Assembly: GCF_006538745.1 (NCBI RefSeq)
Contig: NZ_BJLR01000009.1
Coordinates: 62,001-126,000, forward strand
From: Cellulomonas cellasea
GTDB taxonomy: Bacteria; Actinomycetota; Actinomycetes; Actinomycetales; Cellulomonadaceae
Length of the DNA stretch: 64,000 nucleotides
Direction of reading: 5' to 3'
Below, one piece after another: positions 1-8,968 of the stretch. A program made the translations under genes and the position numbers. Every line of letters starts with the position of its first letter. Position 1 is the stretch's first letter. The notes under the pieces were generated by a model. That model had not been told where the DNA came from. It saw only the letters and a list, made by a program, of their open reading frames with translations, and made no database searches.

Positions 1-1349
1 CCGGACGCGACGACCGGGCGGCCGAGCGGCGAGCTCTCGCGCCACCCGCCGCGGCCCACGTCCACGGGCAGGGACGGCCCCAGCTCCAGGCGCCAGCCCA
101 CGTCCACGGGGTCGACGACGACCACGGTCCCGTCGGGCAGCGCGGAGTCCACGACGGAGCCGTCGAGCCGCGCCTCGGCCGAGCGCCTCGCGTCGCCCGA
201 ATCCGGGACCGGGACCGGCGCGAGCGAGAGCCCCCGCAGCCGCTCGGCAAGCACCTCGTCGTCACGCACGCTCGCCTCGTCGTCGTCGTCGCGCGCGCCT
301 GCCGCGTCGTCGTCGCGGGCGCGACCCGCCTCGTCGTCACGAGTGCCGCCCACCTTGCCCCCCGCCTCCGCCGCGTCGTCCAGGCCCGGCAGCAGGCACT
401 GCCAGAGCGCGTCGAACACCTCCTGGGCCTCGCCCTCGGCCGTCACCGCGACGACGAGGTCGTGCGACGGGACGACCACGCACTGCTGCCCGTACGCGCC
501 GTGCGCGTGGTACCCGTGCTGCGACATCCAGGTCTGGTAGCCGTAGCCGCGGCTGAAGTCGGTGTCGTGCGACTCGTCGTCCTTGTACGGCTCGGTGTCG
601 GCGTGATGGCGGGTCATGAGCTCGACCCAGTCGCGCGGCACGAGCTGCCGGTCGCCCCAGCGGCCGCCACGGAGCAGCAGCTCACCGAACGCGGCGACGG
701 CCTCGGTCGTGAGATGCAGCCCGTGGAACCCGTAGGCGGCCCCGCTGCCCACGCGGTCCCACTCCGCGTGCTGGATGCCCATGGGCACGAGGACGCGCTC
801 GTCGAGCAGCTCCGGGAGGCCGCGGCCGGTGACCCGCTCGACCATCCGGGCCAGGACGAACGTGGTCGGGTTGTCGTAGGTGTGCCGCGTCCCCTCGGGA
901 TCGGGGAACGGGACGCCCAGGAAGCCCCGCACGAGGTCGCCCGGCTCCCGCTCCCACGCCTCGTCGATGCTGTCCTCCCGGTGCCCGGTCGTCATGGTCA
1001 GCAGGTGGTGCACGGTGAGGCGACGGGCCTGGTCGGAGACGTCGGCGGGCACGTGGTCGGGCAGCACGTCCACCACGCGGTCGTCGAGCGAGAGCACGCC
1101 GTCGGCCACCGCGAGCCCGACCGCGACCGCGGTGACCGTCTTCGTCAGCGAGTAGAGCAGGTGCGGGCGCCCGGCCGAGTAGGGCGCCCACCAGCCCTCG
1201 GCGACCACGTGGCCGTGGCGGACGACCATGAGGGAGTGGCACTCGGCGGCGCTCGCCTCGAGCCGGTCCAGCAGGGCGGTCAGCGAACGCGCGGAGACTC
1301 CGGCGGCGGTGGGCGTCGACCGTGGCAGGAGCGTGCGTCCGGCGGGCAT
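1..1349 (-). CDS. Serine hydrolase, class C beta-lactamase/esterase fold (3' end beyond window)
   Basis: About 449 residues are visible; the C-terminus lies beyond base 1. The start is ATG at 1349. The active-site SxxK motif of class C beta-lactamase-like hydrolases is S67-L-T-K70, and a YxN-type motif follows at Y158-D-N160, so this is a penicillin-binding-protein-like serine hydrolase or esterase acting on an amide or ester. I see no signal peptide, so a cytoplasmic location is inferred. Around residues 335-365 there is an odd acidic insert with repeated Arg-Asp-Asp-Asp, encoded by cgtcgtcgtc-type repeats near bases 255-345. The gene is divergent from the SDR gene at 1474. True beta-lactamase activity is not implied; many relatives are esterases of unknown substrate. 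Confidence 0.85.
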   Translation of the reverse strand, partial: MPAGRTLLPRSTPTAAGVSARSLTALLDRLEASAAECHSLMVVRHGHVVAEGWWAPYSAGRPHLLYSLTKTVTAVAVGLAVADGVLSLDDRVVDVLPDHVPADVSDQARRLTVHHLLTMTTGHREDSIDEAWEREPGDLVRGFLGVPFPDPEGTRHTYDNPTTFVLARMVERVTGRGLPELLDERVLVPMGIQHAEWDRVGSGAAYGFHGLHLTTEAVAAFGELLLRGGRWGDRQLVPRDWVELMTRHHADTEPYKDDESHDTDFSRGYGYQTWMSQHGYHAHGAYGQQCVVVPSHDLVVAVTAEGEAQEVFDALWQCLLPGLDDAAEAGGKVGGTRDDEAGRARDDDAAGARDDDDEASVRDDEVLAERLRGLSLAPVPVPDSGDARRSAEARLDGSVVDSALPDGTVVVVDPVDVGWRLELGPSLPVDVGRGGWRESSPLGRPVVAS

Positions 1350-1460
1350 CCGGGCACCCTAGCGACGCGGCGCGCGCCCGGTCACCGGAATGGTGGCGGC
1401 CCACCGCGTCGGGCACGACCCGGTCCGCACCGCCGACGCGCGTGGCTCGGCCCGGGTCAC

Positions 1461-1473
1461 TAGCGTCGAGGGC
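1461..1473 (+). promoter_or_regulatory. Probable leaderless promoter of the SDR gene
   Basis: The -10-like hexamer TAGCGT (1461-1466) lies seven bases before the ATG at 1474, and no ribosome-binding site is present. This is the usual arrangement of leaderless actinobacterial mRNAs. The same layout occurs before the genes starting at 12465, 22360 and 31726. Confidence 0.45.
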
Positions 1474-2211
1474 ATGTCCCTGATGCAGCCCCGTGACCTG
1501 ACCGGCTCCGTCGTCGCCATCACCGGTGCCTCCGCCGGCATCGGTCGTGCCGTCGCGGAGGCGCTGGTCGCCGCAGGCGCCAACGTCGTCGCGGGGGCGC
1601 GCCGGCTCGAGCGCCTCACGGAGCTCGCCGACCAGCTGGGCAGCGACCGGGTCGTGCCGGTGCAGATGGACGTGCGCGAGCCCGCCGACAACGCCCGCCT
1701 CGTGCAGGCCGCCCTGGACACGTGGGGGCGGCTGGACTCGGTGGTCGCGAACACGGGGATCGGCTCCTACGGGTCGGTCCTGGACGGCAGTGACGAGGAC
1801 ATCCGCACGATGGTGGACACCAACTTCACCGGCACGGTCTTCACGGTCCGCGCCGCCCTGCCGCCGATGCTCGAGGCGGGCGCGGGCGACATCGTCATCG
1901 TCGCGTCCGTGGCGGCCTTCCGCGGTGGACCCGACGAGGCCGTGTACGCCGGCACCAAGTTCGCCCAGCAGGGCTTCGCGGGATCCATCGACCGCGAGCT
2001 CCGCGAGAAGGGAATCCGGGTCACGACGATCAACCCGGCCGGGGTCGAGACCGAGTTCGCGATCGGCCGGGGCCGCACCGAGGGCGACCCAGCGCTCGGG
2101 GACTACCTGCGCCCGGAGATGGTCGCCCACGCTGTCGCCACCACGCTGCAGCAGCCGCGCGAGATGCGGACGCAGCACTGGGCGATGTGGAGCATGGGAC
2201 AGGGGAGCTGA
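1474..2211 (+). CDS. SDR family NAD(P)-dependent oxidoreductase
   Basis: A 245-residue classical short-chain dehydrogenase/reductase. The dinucleotide-binding motif TGASAGIG is at residues 17-24, the NTG structural motif begins at N93, and the catalytic set is S145, Y158 and K162 (YAGTK). The length is normal for the family. The open frame extends upstream to 1390, but I chose the ATG at 1474 because a TAGCGT -10 sits just before it and the Rossmann strand begins at the usual distance. It probably oxidises or reduces a small alcohol or ketone in the cytoplasm; the substrate cannot be told from sequence. It converges on the HNH-like gene with a 10-base gap. Confidence 0.9.
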   Translation: MSLMQPRDLTGSVVAITGASAGIGRAVAEALVAAGANVVAGARRLERLTELADQLGSDRVVPVQMDVREPADNARLVQAALDTWGRLDSVVANTGIGSYGSVLDGSDEDIRTMVDTNFTGTVFTVRAALPPMLEAGAGDIVIVASVAAFRGGPDEAVYAGTKFAQQGFAGSIDRELREKGIRVTTINPAGVETEFAIGRGRTEGDPALGDYLRPEMVAHAVATTLQQPREMRTQHWAMWSMGQGS

Positions 2212-2221
2212 GGGGCCGCCG

Positions 2222-2662
2222 TCAGGCGGTGCGCAGCACCAGCAGGAACTGCCCGCCGCCGGGCTCGACCTGCGTCCGCACGGCCAGGTCGGGGGCGAAC
2301 CGCGAGAGCCGGTCCACGAGCCAGTCGGCGGCCTGGTCGGCGTCCGCCCGGGTCGGGCAGCGCGCGACGACCTCCCGTCCTCCCTTGCGGCCGAGGCGCT
2401 CCACGGTCGCCACGATCGGTGCGGGGTCGACGACGAACAGGTCCGGCGACCACGGCACGACCGGGGTGACCGCGCCCTTGCGGGTGTTGCACGCGCGGTG
2501 CGCGAGCCGCTCGGTGCCGGCCGCGGCCTTCTTGGACCGGGCGAGGCCGAGGTCGACGCTCGGGCCGAGGTCGGAGTTGACCGAGGCGTCGGGGTCCACC
2601 GGCTCGTCGCACAGCCAGCAGCGCCACGCGTCCTTGTCGCCGACCGCACTCAGGTTGCTCAT
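2222..2662 (-). CDS. Small HNH-like/zinc-finger protein
   Basis: A 146-residue protein with a C15-x-x-C18 knuckle near the N-terminus and a second half H55-R-A-C58-N59 followed by RKG. This spacing resembles the treble-clef core of HNH nucleases, where an H..CN..KG segment packs against a CxxC pair. The remaining 80 residues, about two alpha/beta elements, match nothing I recognise. It may be an HNH-type nuclease or simply a zinc-stabilised protein; I do not see a clear complete catalytic HNH triad. I chose the ATG at 2662 because the upstream frame has low-complexity composition. Confidence 0.6.
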   Translation of the reverse strand: MSNLSAVGDKDAWRCWLCDEPVDPDASVNSDLGPSVDLGLARSKKAAAGTERLAHRACNTRKGAVTPVVPWSPDLFVVDPAPIVATVERLGRKGGREVVARCPTRADADQAADWLVDRLSRFAPDLAVRTQVEPGGGQFLLVLRTA

Positions 2663-2760
2663 GTCCGCACCGTAGTGCGCGCCGCGGGCACCCCGGCTCC
2701 CGGGGGCACCGGACCGCGCGGCCGCACCGCGGCGTGCCGGAGCACCGCCGGCTTCGGTGC

Positions 2761-2770
2761 GAACCGTTTC
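2761..2770. promoter_or_regulatory. Candidate LacI-type operator upstream of esterase
   Basis: GAACCGTTTC fits the pseudo-palindrome GAANCGNTTC seen again upstream of the GH5 (33821) and GH11 (35821) genes. A -10-like TAGATT follows at 2802-2807. The distance from the operator to the start codon is about 115 bases. A central CG in a symmetric site is typical of LacI-family operators. Binding is inferred. Confidence 0.45.
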
Positions 2771-2885
2771 AACCCCCTGCTCAGCGGCTTCTCCACCGGT
2801 GTAGATTCGCCGGACCCCGCGGGCCTCGCCCCGTGGACGCCGTCCGAGGCGACGTGGCCCGGACCCCTGCCAGAGGGAGCGACCT

Positions 2886-4160
2886 GTGCGACACACCACC
2901 TCGTCCCGGGGCCTGCGGGTCCTCCTCGCGGCCGCCGCCGCCGCGCTCGCCGTCGGCGGGCTCACCGCACCCGCGTCGGGGCTGGGCGGGGGCGCCCTCC
3001 CGGCGGCCGTCACGGGCGGCTGCGGCCGGCCCGCCGCCCTGAGCACCGGCACCCACACCGTGACGAGCGGCGGCCAGTCGCGCACGTTCCGGCTCGACGT
3101 GCCGGCCGGCTACGACCCGGACCGCCCGTACCGCCTCGTCGTCGGGCTGCACTGGTGGCACGGCACCGCTGCCGACGTCGTGAACCAGGGCTTCTACGGG
3201 CTCAAGCCGCTGGCGGGCACCAGCACGGTGTTCGTCGCACCGCAGGGCATCGACAACGCCTGGCCCAACACGGGCGGCCAGGACGTCGCGTTCGTCGACG
3301 AGGTCCTGCGCCGCGTCGAGGGTGCGCTGTGCATCGACACGACCCAGCGGTTCGCGACCGGCTTCAGCTACGGCGGCGGCATGAGCAACGCCCTGGCGTG
3401 CGCGCGCGCCGACGTGTTCCGCGCCGTCGCGGTGCTCAACGGCGCGCAGCTGTCCGGGTGCGCCGGCGGCACGCAGCCCATCGCCTACCTCGGCTCCCAC
3501 GGCGTCGTCGACGACGTCCTGAACATCTCGCAGGGCCGCGCGCTGCGGGACCGCGCCCTGCGGACCAACGGCTGCCAGGCGCAGCAGGCCCCCGAGCCCG
3601 CCGCCGGCAGCGGCACCCACACGCGGACCGCGTACACGTGCCGCGACGGCTACCCCGTCGTGTGGCTCGCCTCGGACAGCGGCCACCAGTGGGACGCGCG
3701 CGATCGCGGGCAGCAGCAGTCGTGGGTCCCCGGCGAGATCTGGCGGTTCTTCACGTCCCTGCCGTCGACGACGACGACGCCCACGCCGACCCCCACCCCG
3801 ACGGTCACGCCGACGCCCACGCCCACCCCAACACCGACGACGTCCCCGACCCCCGGGCCGACGACGCCCGCCGGAGCGTGCGCGGCGACGTACCGCACGA
3901 CGAACACGTGGCCCGGCGGCTTCCAGGGCGAGGTGACCGTGCGGGCCGGCTCCGCGGCCACGTCCTGGAGCGTCGGCTGGCGCACCGCGGGCGAGCGGGT
4001 GGACCAGGTCTGGAACGGCGCGCTGACGACCCAGGGCGACCAGGTCGTCGTCCGGAGCACGAGCTGGAACGGCGGGCTGCCGGCCGGCGGCAGCACGACG
4101 TTCGGCCTGCTGGGCAGCGGCACGCCGCCGAGCCCGGCGCTCACCTGCACGAGCTCCTGA
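2886..4160 (+). CDS. Secreted PHB-depolymerase/feruloyl-esterase-like hydrolase with C-terminal CBM2
   Basis: 424 residues, GTG start preceded by a GAGGGAG ribosome-binding site. The order is signal peptide (1 to about 31), alpha/beta-hydrolase domain (about 45-288), a Thr-Pro linker (about 290-330) and a family 2 carbohydrate-binding module (about 331-424) bracketed by two cysteines. The nucleophile elbow is G-F-S161-Y-G; H267 in SGHQWD and D209/D210 are candidates for the rest of the triad. Related CE1 and PHB-depolymerase-type proteins cleave feruloyl or acetyl esters of xylan or polyhydroxyalkanoates outside the cell. The cellulose/xylan-binding tail favours plant cell wall over PHB as substrate. 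A GAANCGNTTC element upstream links it to the glycanase genes at 33908 and 36015. Confidence 0.85.
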   Translation: MRHTTSSRGLRVLLAAAAAALAVGGLTAPASGLGGGALPAAVTGGCGRPAALSTGTHTVTSGGQSRTFRLDVPAGYDPDRPYRLVVGLHWWHGTAADVVNQGFYGLKPLAGTSTVFVAPQGIDNAWPNTGGQDVAFVDEVLRRVEGALCIDTTQRFATGFSYGGGMSNALACARADVFRAVAVLNGAQLSGCAGGTQPIAYLGSHGVVDDVLNISQGRALRDRALRTNGCQAQQAPEPAAGSGTHTRTAYTCRDGYPVVWLASDSGHQWDARDRGQQQSWVPGEIWRFFTSLPSTTTTPTPTPTPTVTPTPTPTPTPTTSPTPGPTTPAGACAATYRTTNTWPGGFQGEVTVRAGSAATSWSVGWRTAGERVDQVWNGALTTQGDQVVVRSTSWNGGLPAGGSTTFGLLGSGTPPSPALTCTSS

Positions 4161-4176
4161 CCGGGTGAGGGCCGCT

Positions 4177-4204
4177 CGCGCGGCGCCGGGGAGGGCGCCG
4201 CGCG
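4177..4204 (+). terminator. Hairpin terminator after esterase
   Basis: An 11-bp perfect stem (CGCGCGGCGCC at 4177-4187 with its complement at 4194-4204) and a 6-base loop lie 17 bases after the stop codon. There is no U-tract, as is common in high-GC actinobacteria. Confidence 0.55.
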
Positions 4205-4382
4205 GGGGGTCGCGTGGGTCCCGGTCGAGCACGGGGCGAGGGCCCCGGCCGTCCCCGGGCGGGCGCCTCTCGGTGGACCGATCGGCCGCCGGCGGGTCCG
4301 GGTGGGTGCCCGTCGGTGCGGGCCGGCGACGCCGTCCGGAAAGGCATGGACCCGAGCCCGCCGGAGCGGCAGGGTGCGAGGC

Positions 4383-5585
4383 ATGACGACGCTTCCCGGC
4401 GGGCTCGTGCTCCGGACCGCCCGCCCCGCGGACCTCGACCGGATCGGGGCGCTGCTCGAGGCGCGGGGCGAGCCCGGTGACGCGCTCGACCACCGGCTCG
4501 TCGTCGAGGACCCCGACGCGGGGTGGGAGACGTGCGCGGTCGTCGTGGACGGCGACCGCGTCGTCTCGACGGCGACGCTGCTCGACGAGTCGGTGCGCGT
4601 CGGCGACGTCGTGCTGCCCGCCGGTCAGGTCGAGCTCGTCGCGACGGACCAGGACTACGAGGGTCGCGGGCTCGTCCGGGCCCTCATGGGGTGGGCGCAC
4701 GACCTCTCGGCGGGGCGCGGGCACGTCCTGCAGGTCATGATCGGGATCCCGTACTTCTACCGGCTCTTCGGCTACGAGTACGCGATCGACATCCCGCGGG
4801 CCCGCGCGCTCACGTCGCCGCCGGGACCGCTCGCCGGCGCGGGGCTGCGGCGCGCGACGCCCGCCGACCTGCCGGCGCTCGCCGAGCTCCAGGACGAGGT
4901 GCAGCGCGGCTTCGACGTGGCGGTGCCGCACACCGCGGCGCGTCGCCGCTGGCTCCTCCAGCACGACACGAGCACCACGTGGGTGCTCGAGCGGGGCGGC
5001 CGGGTCGTCGCGACCGCGCGCACCGGCGAGCCCGACGACGAGGTCCTCGTCGCGGAGGCCGCCGCGGCCGACGGGGACGCCGCCGACCGCCTGCTCGCCG
5101 CGCTCGTCGCCGAGCTGCCCGACGCGACCCTCGTGGTCGTGCACCGCGCCGGGACGGTGACCGGGGACCGGTGGGAGGCGCGGCTCGACGAGCCGTCGGA
5201 CGGCGCCGAGCAGTACTACGTCCGCATCGCCCGCCCCGAGCTCGTGCTCGACGCGCTGCGGCCGGTCCTGTCCGCGCGGCTCGCCGGCGTGCGGACCGGG
5301 CGCGACGCCGTCGTGCTGTCGACGTTCGGCGCGCACTACCGCCTGCCCGTCGTCGACGGTGCGCTCGGGCCGGTCGAGGTGGGCGGGACGCTGCAGTCCC
5401 CCGGCGTGCTCGGCGGCGCGGGCGTCGCACCCGACCAGCTCGGCGCGCTGCTCCTCGGCCCCCTCGGGATGGCGGGGCTGTCCAGCCGGCGGCCCGACGT
5501 CTACGCGGGCTCCGAGCGGGCGCTGTTCGAGGCGCTGTTCCCGCCGCTGACGGCGGACCTGCTCACCTACTACCTGCCCTGGTGA
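4383..5585 (+). CDS. GNAT family N-acetyltransferase
   Basis: 400 residues from ATG 4383. The acetyl-CoA pyrophosphate-binding signature (R/Q-x-x-G-x-G/A type) is YEGRGLVRA at about residues 92-100, after a beta strand ending VELVATDQD. The protein is longer than a single GNAT domain of 150-180 residues. The C-terminal half starting RRATPADLPALAEL looks like a second, degenerate GNAT-like repeat without a clear CoA loop, followed by a sterol-carrier-like tail, as in Eis-type enzymes; that resemblance is an inference. It is probably a cytoplasmic acetyltransferase for a small amine. The upstream open frame to 4302 was rejected because its residues are low-complexity Arg/Gly. Confidence 0.8.
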   Translation: MTTLPGGLVLRTARPADLDRIGALLEARGEPGDALDHRLVVEDPDAGWETCAVVVDGDRVVSTATLLDESVRVGDVVLPAGQVELVATDQDYEGRGLVRALMGWAHDLSAGRGHVLQVMIGIPYFYRLFGYEYAIDIPRARALTSPPGPLAGAGLRRATPADLPALAELQDEVQRGFDVAVPHTAARRRWLLQHDTSTTWVLERGGRVVATARTGEPDDEVLVAEAAAADGDAADRLLAALVAELPDATLVVVHRAGTVTGDRWEARLDEPSDGAEQYYVRIARPELVLDALRPVLSARLAGVRTGRDAVVLSTFGAHYRLPVVDGALGPVEVGGTLQSPGVLGGAGVAPDQLGALLLGPLGMAGLSSRRPDVYAGSERALFEALFPPLTADLLTYYLPW

Positions 5586-5622
5586 CGCCCGGGGCGGCCG
5601 GGTCCGGGGGTCGGCCCGGGCG
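5586..5622. terminator. Possible bidirectional hairpin
   Basis: CGCCCGGG (5586-5593) pairs with CCCGGGCG (5615-5622) between the convergent GNAT and flavin-binding genes. The 21-base loop is long, so this is a weak call. Confidence 0.3.
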
Positions 5623-5660
5623 GACGGCGGTCCGGGACACCCCTCGGCCCGGGGCGGCGC

Positions 5661-6086
5661 TCAGTACGCGTAGCGGCTGACGTCGTCCGGGTGCAGCACG
5701 AGACGCACCTGGTCCTCGGCGAGGATCCCGGCGAGGTCCTGCGCGCGGACCGGGTCCGTCAGGTCCCAGTACCGGGCGGCGAGGCGGGACGCGAGGTCGT
5801 GCGCGCCGTCGGCCTCGACCGTGACCCGGCCGGACACCGACACCCAGTGCTCGCGCTCCCCGACCGGGGCGGCGACGACGATCGACGCGCGCGGGTCGCG
5901 GCGCAGCCGGCGCACCTTGAGGGTGTCCGGGCCGGTGAACAGCTGCACGGTGCCGTCGTCGGCCACCTCGTACCAGACCGGCCGCGGCTGCGGCGGGACG
6001 GGACCCGCGGCCACGGTGAGGAACCCGTGCAGCGGTCGGCGCAGGAGCGCGAGGTCGGCGGGGGTCAGCGACGGGTCGGTGGTCAT
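5661..6086 (-). CDS. Pyridoxamine 5'-phosphate oxidase-like (split-barrel, flavin/F420-binding) protein
   Basis: 141 residues, the usual size of the PNPOx-like split-barrel family. It begins with an N-terminal helix (PADLALLRRPLHGF), then strands with the pattern RPVWYEVADDGTVQLFT and a KVRRLRRDPRASIVV segment, which in this family contacts the phosphate of FMN or F420. A GAGGAG ribosome-binding site precedes ATG 6086. It is probably a cytoplasmic oxidoreductase using F420 or FMN; the cofactor cannot be decided from sequence. It converges with the GNAT gene. Confidence 0.8.
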   Translation of the reverse strand: MTTDPSLTPADLALLRRPLHGFLTVAAGPVPPQPRPVWYEVADDGTVQLFTGPDTLKVRRLRRDPRASIVVAAPVGEREHWVSVSGRVTVEADGAHDLASRLAARYWDLTDPVRAQDLAGILAEDQVRLVLHPDDVSRYAY

Positions 6087-6286
6087 GACGGCTCCTCGGT
6101 GCGGCGGCAGGTCACGTCGGGCACAACCCCGGCCCGGTCGTCGTTCATCCCGCCCGGGCGCCGTCACGTGGGGAGCTGCCCGGCCGCGGGGACGAGCTCG
6201 CGGCGGTGCCGTGCGGAAAGGCGATGACTTCCCGGCGGCGGAGCGGTCTACTGCTGAGACGCCCGTACGCGCCGGAAGGAACGCCC

Positions 6287-7768
6287 GTGGACTCCGCCCA
6301 GCCCGCTGCACCGACCACCTCCGACCCGTCGACCGCGATGCGCACGTTCGGCCACGTGCTGGTCAACACCGCGGTCGCCAACATCACCACGAGCTACCTG
6401 TGGTGGGCGCTGACGTTCTGGTCGTACCTCGCGACCCGCTCGGTGCTCGCGACCGGCCTCATCGGCGGCGCTTACATGCTGTTCATCTCGTTCAGCAGCA
6501 TCTTCTTCGGCGCCGTCGTCGACCACCGCCGCAAGCTCACGGTGATGCGCATGTCGACGACGGCCACCCTGGTCGCCTTCGCCGTGGCGGGGGCGCTGTT
6601 CTTCGTGCTCGGTGAGCAGACCGTCGCGGACCTCGGTGCGCCGTGGTTCTGGGTCTTCGCGGTGATCATCCTCGCCGGCGCCGTCGTCGAGCACATGCGC
6701 AGCATCGCCCTGTCCACGGTCGTGACGATCCTCGTGCCCGACGAGCGCCGGGCGAACGCCAACGGCCTCGTCGGGACGGTCCAGGGCGTCGCGTTCATCA
6801 TCACCAGCGTCGTCTCCGGCCTGTCGGTCGGCTTCCTCGGCATGGGGTGGACGATCGTCGTCGCGCTCGGGCTGACCGCCGTGACGCTCGCGCACCTCAT
6901 GACGATCAGCTTCCCGGAGGACCGGGTCGCCGCCGCCCCGGCGGAGAGCGCCGGCGCCGCGATCGACCTGCGCGGGTCGATCGCCGTGGTCCGCGCGGCC
7001 CAGGGCCTGTTCGCGCTCATCATCTTCTCGACGTTCAACAACCTCATCGGCGGCGTCTACATGTCGCTCATGGACCCCTACGGCCTCGAGCTGTTCTCGG
7101 TGCAGATGTGGGGGCTCTTGTTCGGGATCGGGTCGACGGGATTCATCGTCGGCGGGCTCGCGGTGGCGAAGTTCGGCCTCGGCCGCAACCCGATGCGCAC
7201 GATGCTGATCCTCGTCGTCGTCATGGGCCTCCTGGGGGCGGGGTTCACGCTCCGCGAGTGGGCGTGGCTCTACATCGGCGGGATCTTCCTGTACCTGTGC
7301 CTCATCCCCGCGGTCGAGGCCGCCGAGCAGACCGTCATCCAGCGCGTCGTCCCGCTCGAGCGGCAGGGCCGCGTGTTCGGCTTCGCGATGGCGTTCGAGA
7401 GCGCCGCCGCGCCCGTGACGGCGTTCGTCGTCTCGCCCCTCGCGCAGTTCTGGATCATCCCGTGGGCACGGTCCGACGAGGGCGCCGAGGCGCTGCGCCC
7501 GCTGCTCGGCACGGGCGACGCGCGCGGGATCGCGCTGATCTTCCTGGTCAGCGGCCTGATCATCGTCGCGGCGGCGCTCGTCGCGTTCCGCACGCCGGTG
7601 TACCGGGCGATCTCGCGCACGTACCTCGCGGCGGCGCCGTCGGGGGCCGATGCCGACGCCGACGCCGGGGGGCCGCAGGATGCCGACGGCCCGGCGGGCC
7701 TCGCCGCACCCGACGACGCGACGCTCACCCGGGCGGGCACCGTCGACGCCGACCGCAGAGAGCGGTGA
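6287..7768 (+). CDS. MFS transporter
   Basis: 493 residues with about 12 hydrophobic segments. I chose the GTG at 6287 because GGAAGGA sits seven bases upstream; the longer frame to 6206 has no membrane-protein character. A DHRRKL loop after helix 2 and a central cytoplasmic loop (about residues 205-225) between the two six-helix halves fit the major facilitator fold. The C-terminal 40 residues are an Ala/Asp-rich tail. It resembles permissive multidrug or siderophore exporters of the EntS type, but the substrate is unknown. No regulator is adjacent. Confidence 0.85.
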   Translation: MDSAQPAAPTTSDPSTAMRTFGHVLVNTAVANITTSYLWWALTFWSYLATRSVLATGLIGGAYMLFISFSSIFFGAVVDHRRKLTVMRMSTTATLVAFAVAGALFFVLGEQTVADLGAPWFWVFAVIILAGAVVEHMRSIALSTVVTILVPDERRANANGLVGTVQGVAFIITSVVSGLSVGFLGMGWTIVVALGLTAVTLAHLMTISFPEDRVAAAPAESAGAAIDLRGSIAVVRAAQGLFALIIFSTFNNLIGGVYMSLMDPYGLELFSVQMWGLLFGIGSTGFIVGGLAVAKFGLGRNPMRTMLILVVVMGLLGAGFTLREWAWLYIGGIFLYLCLIPAVEAAEQTVIQRVVPLERQGRVFGFAMAFESAAAPVTAFVVSPLAQFWIIPWARSDEGAEALRPLLGTGDARGIALIFLVSGLIIVAAALVAFRTPVYRAISRTYLAAAPSGADADADAGGPQDADGPAGLAAPDDATLTRAGTVDADRRER

Positions 7769-7870
7769 GCCGGGCGGCTGCGACGACCCTCACCGGGCGA
7801 GCCGCCGACCGAGCCGCGGACCACGCCAGCCTGCCGCTCTGACCACGCCGGTCCGCCGACCGGCCCGGGC

Positions 7871-8926
7871 TCAGGCGCCGCTCGCGCCGCCCGCGGCGCT
7901 CGACCTCACCGCGTCCCGGATCCGGGCCAGGTACGCCTCCGCCGCGTGCCAGCTCCGGGCCGCCTCCCGCGCGAGGACGGGGGCGTGCTCCTGCAGGCTC
8001 ACGACCACGGTGACCTCCGTCCCGCCGGGCACGGCCTCGAGGACGACGGCCTGGGCGAGCAGGTGCGGCGCGGACAGGCTGCGGACCGCGAACGACCTCC
8101 CGGGGTCCTGGGCGATCACCTCGAGGACCGCCACCTCGCGCACCGAGGGGCGCCAGGTGGCGACGACGCAGATCTGCTCGCCGATCTCCCCCGCGGGCGT
8201 CCCGGGCACGGTGAACGTCACGGCGTCCGGGTCGGCGACGTCGAGCCGGGCCTGCTCGGCGGGCCGGACGGCGGCCCACACCGCCTCCGGGGTCGCGGGG
8301 ACGGTCGTCGACACCATCAGCTCGTGGCCGTCCAGGTCGGACTCGTCGTGCGGCTCCAGGACGGGCGGGACCGCGGGAGCGCCGGCGAGACGGTCGGCGA
8401 GCAGCGCGAGCTGGCGCCGCGGGACGACCTCCGCCCGGGTCCGAGCCGCGTCGGCCCCCCGGCGCGCGGCCTGGAAGGCGAACCAGACGGCGACGCGGCA
8501 CGAGCCATCCGGGAGCGGGTCGACCGTCGTCGTGGTCACGAGGACCTGGGGCTCCCGCCGCTCGAGCTGCACGCGGGTGTGACCGGGCACGACCGCGAGC
8601 AGCTCGTGCAGGGTGCCCACGAGCGCGCCGTCGCGACGCCACCGGAGCACGCAGCGGACCTCGCCCACCTCACCGACCGGGGTCCCGGGGACGACGAACG
8701 ACGGCACGGCGGCGTCCAGCGGGACGTCCGGCAGCAGGGCCCAGACGTCCGCCGCCGGCGCGGCGAGCACCCGGCGGGCGACGGCCGTCACCGTGGTCAG
8801 CCGCGGGTGCGTGTCCGTGCGGACCTTCTCGTCGAGCTCCCGCCGGGCCTCGTCGCGGACCGCGTCCAGGTGGGCGCGAGCCCGCAGGAGCAGCCCACCG
8901 GGCGACCACGAGCGCTGCGCATCCAC
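7871..8926 (-). CDS. SRPBCC-like protein with two START-type repeats
   Basis: 351 residues. Two similar halves each contain the pattern of a polyketide-cyclase/START fold: ARRVLAAPAADVWALL near residue 50 and STTVPATPEAVWAAV near residue 206. Each is followed by VPGTPxGExGE and a strand-rich stretch. This internal duplication suggests a tandem SRPBCC domain protein that binds a hydrophobic ligand. It lies 42 bases downstream of the TetR gene on the same strand, so the two are probably co-transcribed. I see no signal peptide or membrane segment. Confidence 0.7.
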   Translation of the reverse strand: MDAQRSWSPGGLLLRARAHLDAVRDEARRELDEKVRTDTHPRLTTVTAVARRVLAAPAADVWALLPDVPLDAAVPSFVVPGTPVGEVGEVRCVLRWRRDGALVGTLHELLAVVPGHTRVQLERREPQVLVTTTTVDPLPDGSCRVAVWFAFQAARRGADAARTRAEVVPRRQLALLADRLAGAPAVPPVLEPHDESDLDGHELMVSTTVPATPEAVWAAVRPAEQARLDVADPDAVTFTVPGTPAGEIGEQICVVATWRPSVREVAVLEVIAQDPGRSFAVRSLSAPHLLAQAVVLEAVPGGTEVTVVVSLQEHAPVLAREAARSWHAAEAYLARIRDAVRSSAAGGASGA

Positions 8927-8968
8927 GTCCTTCCTTCGGCGGGTGAGCGCCCGGACTTGACCCCCGGC

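Noticed and set aside
1526-4168. Very long open frame spanning several genes (880 residues)
   Set aside because: It is a shadow of the SDR, HNH-like and esterase genes in other frames; its translation is Arg/Pro/Ser-rich and has no domain.
2781-5336. Minus-strand 851-residue open frame opposite the esterase and GNAT genes
   Set aside because: Composition is typical antisense of GC-rich coding DNA, and the plus-strand genes carry clear motifs.
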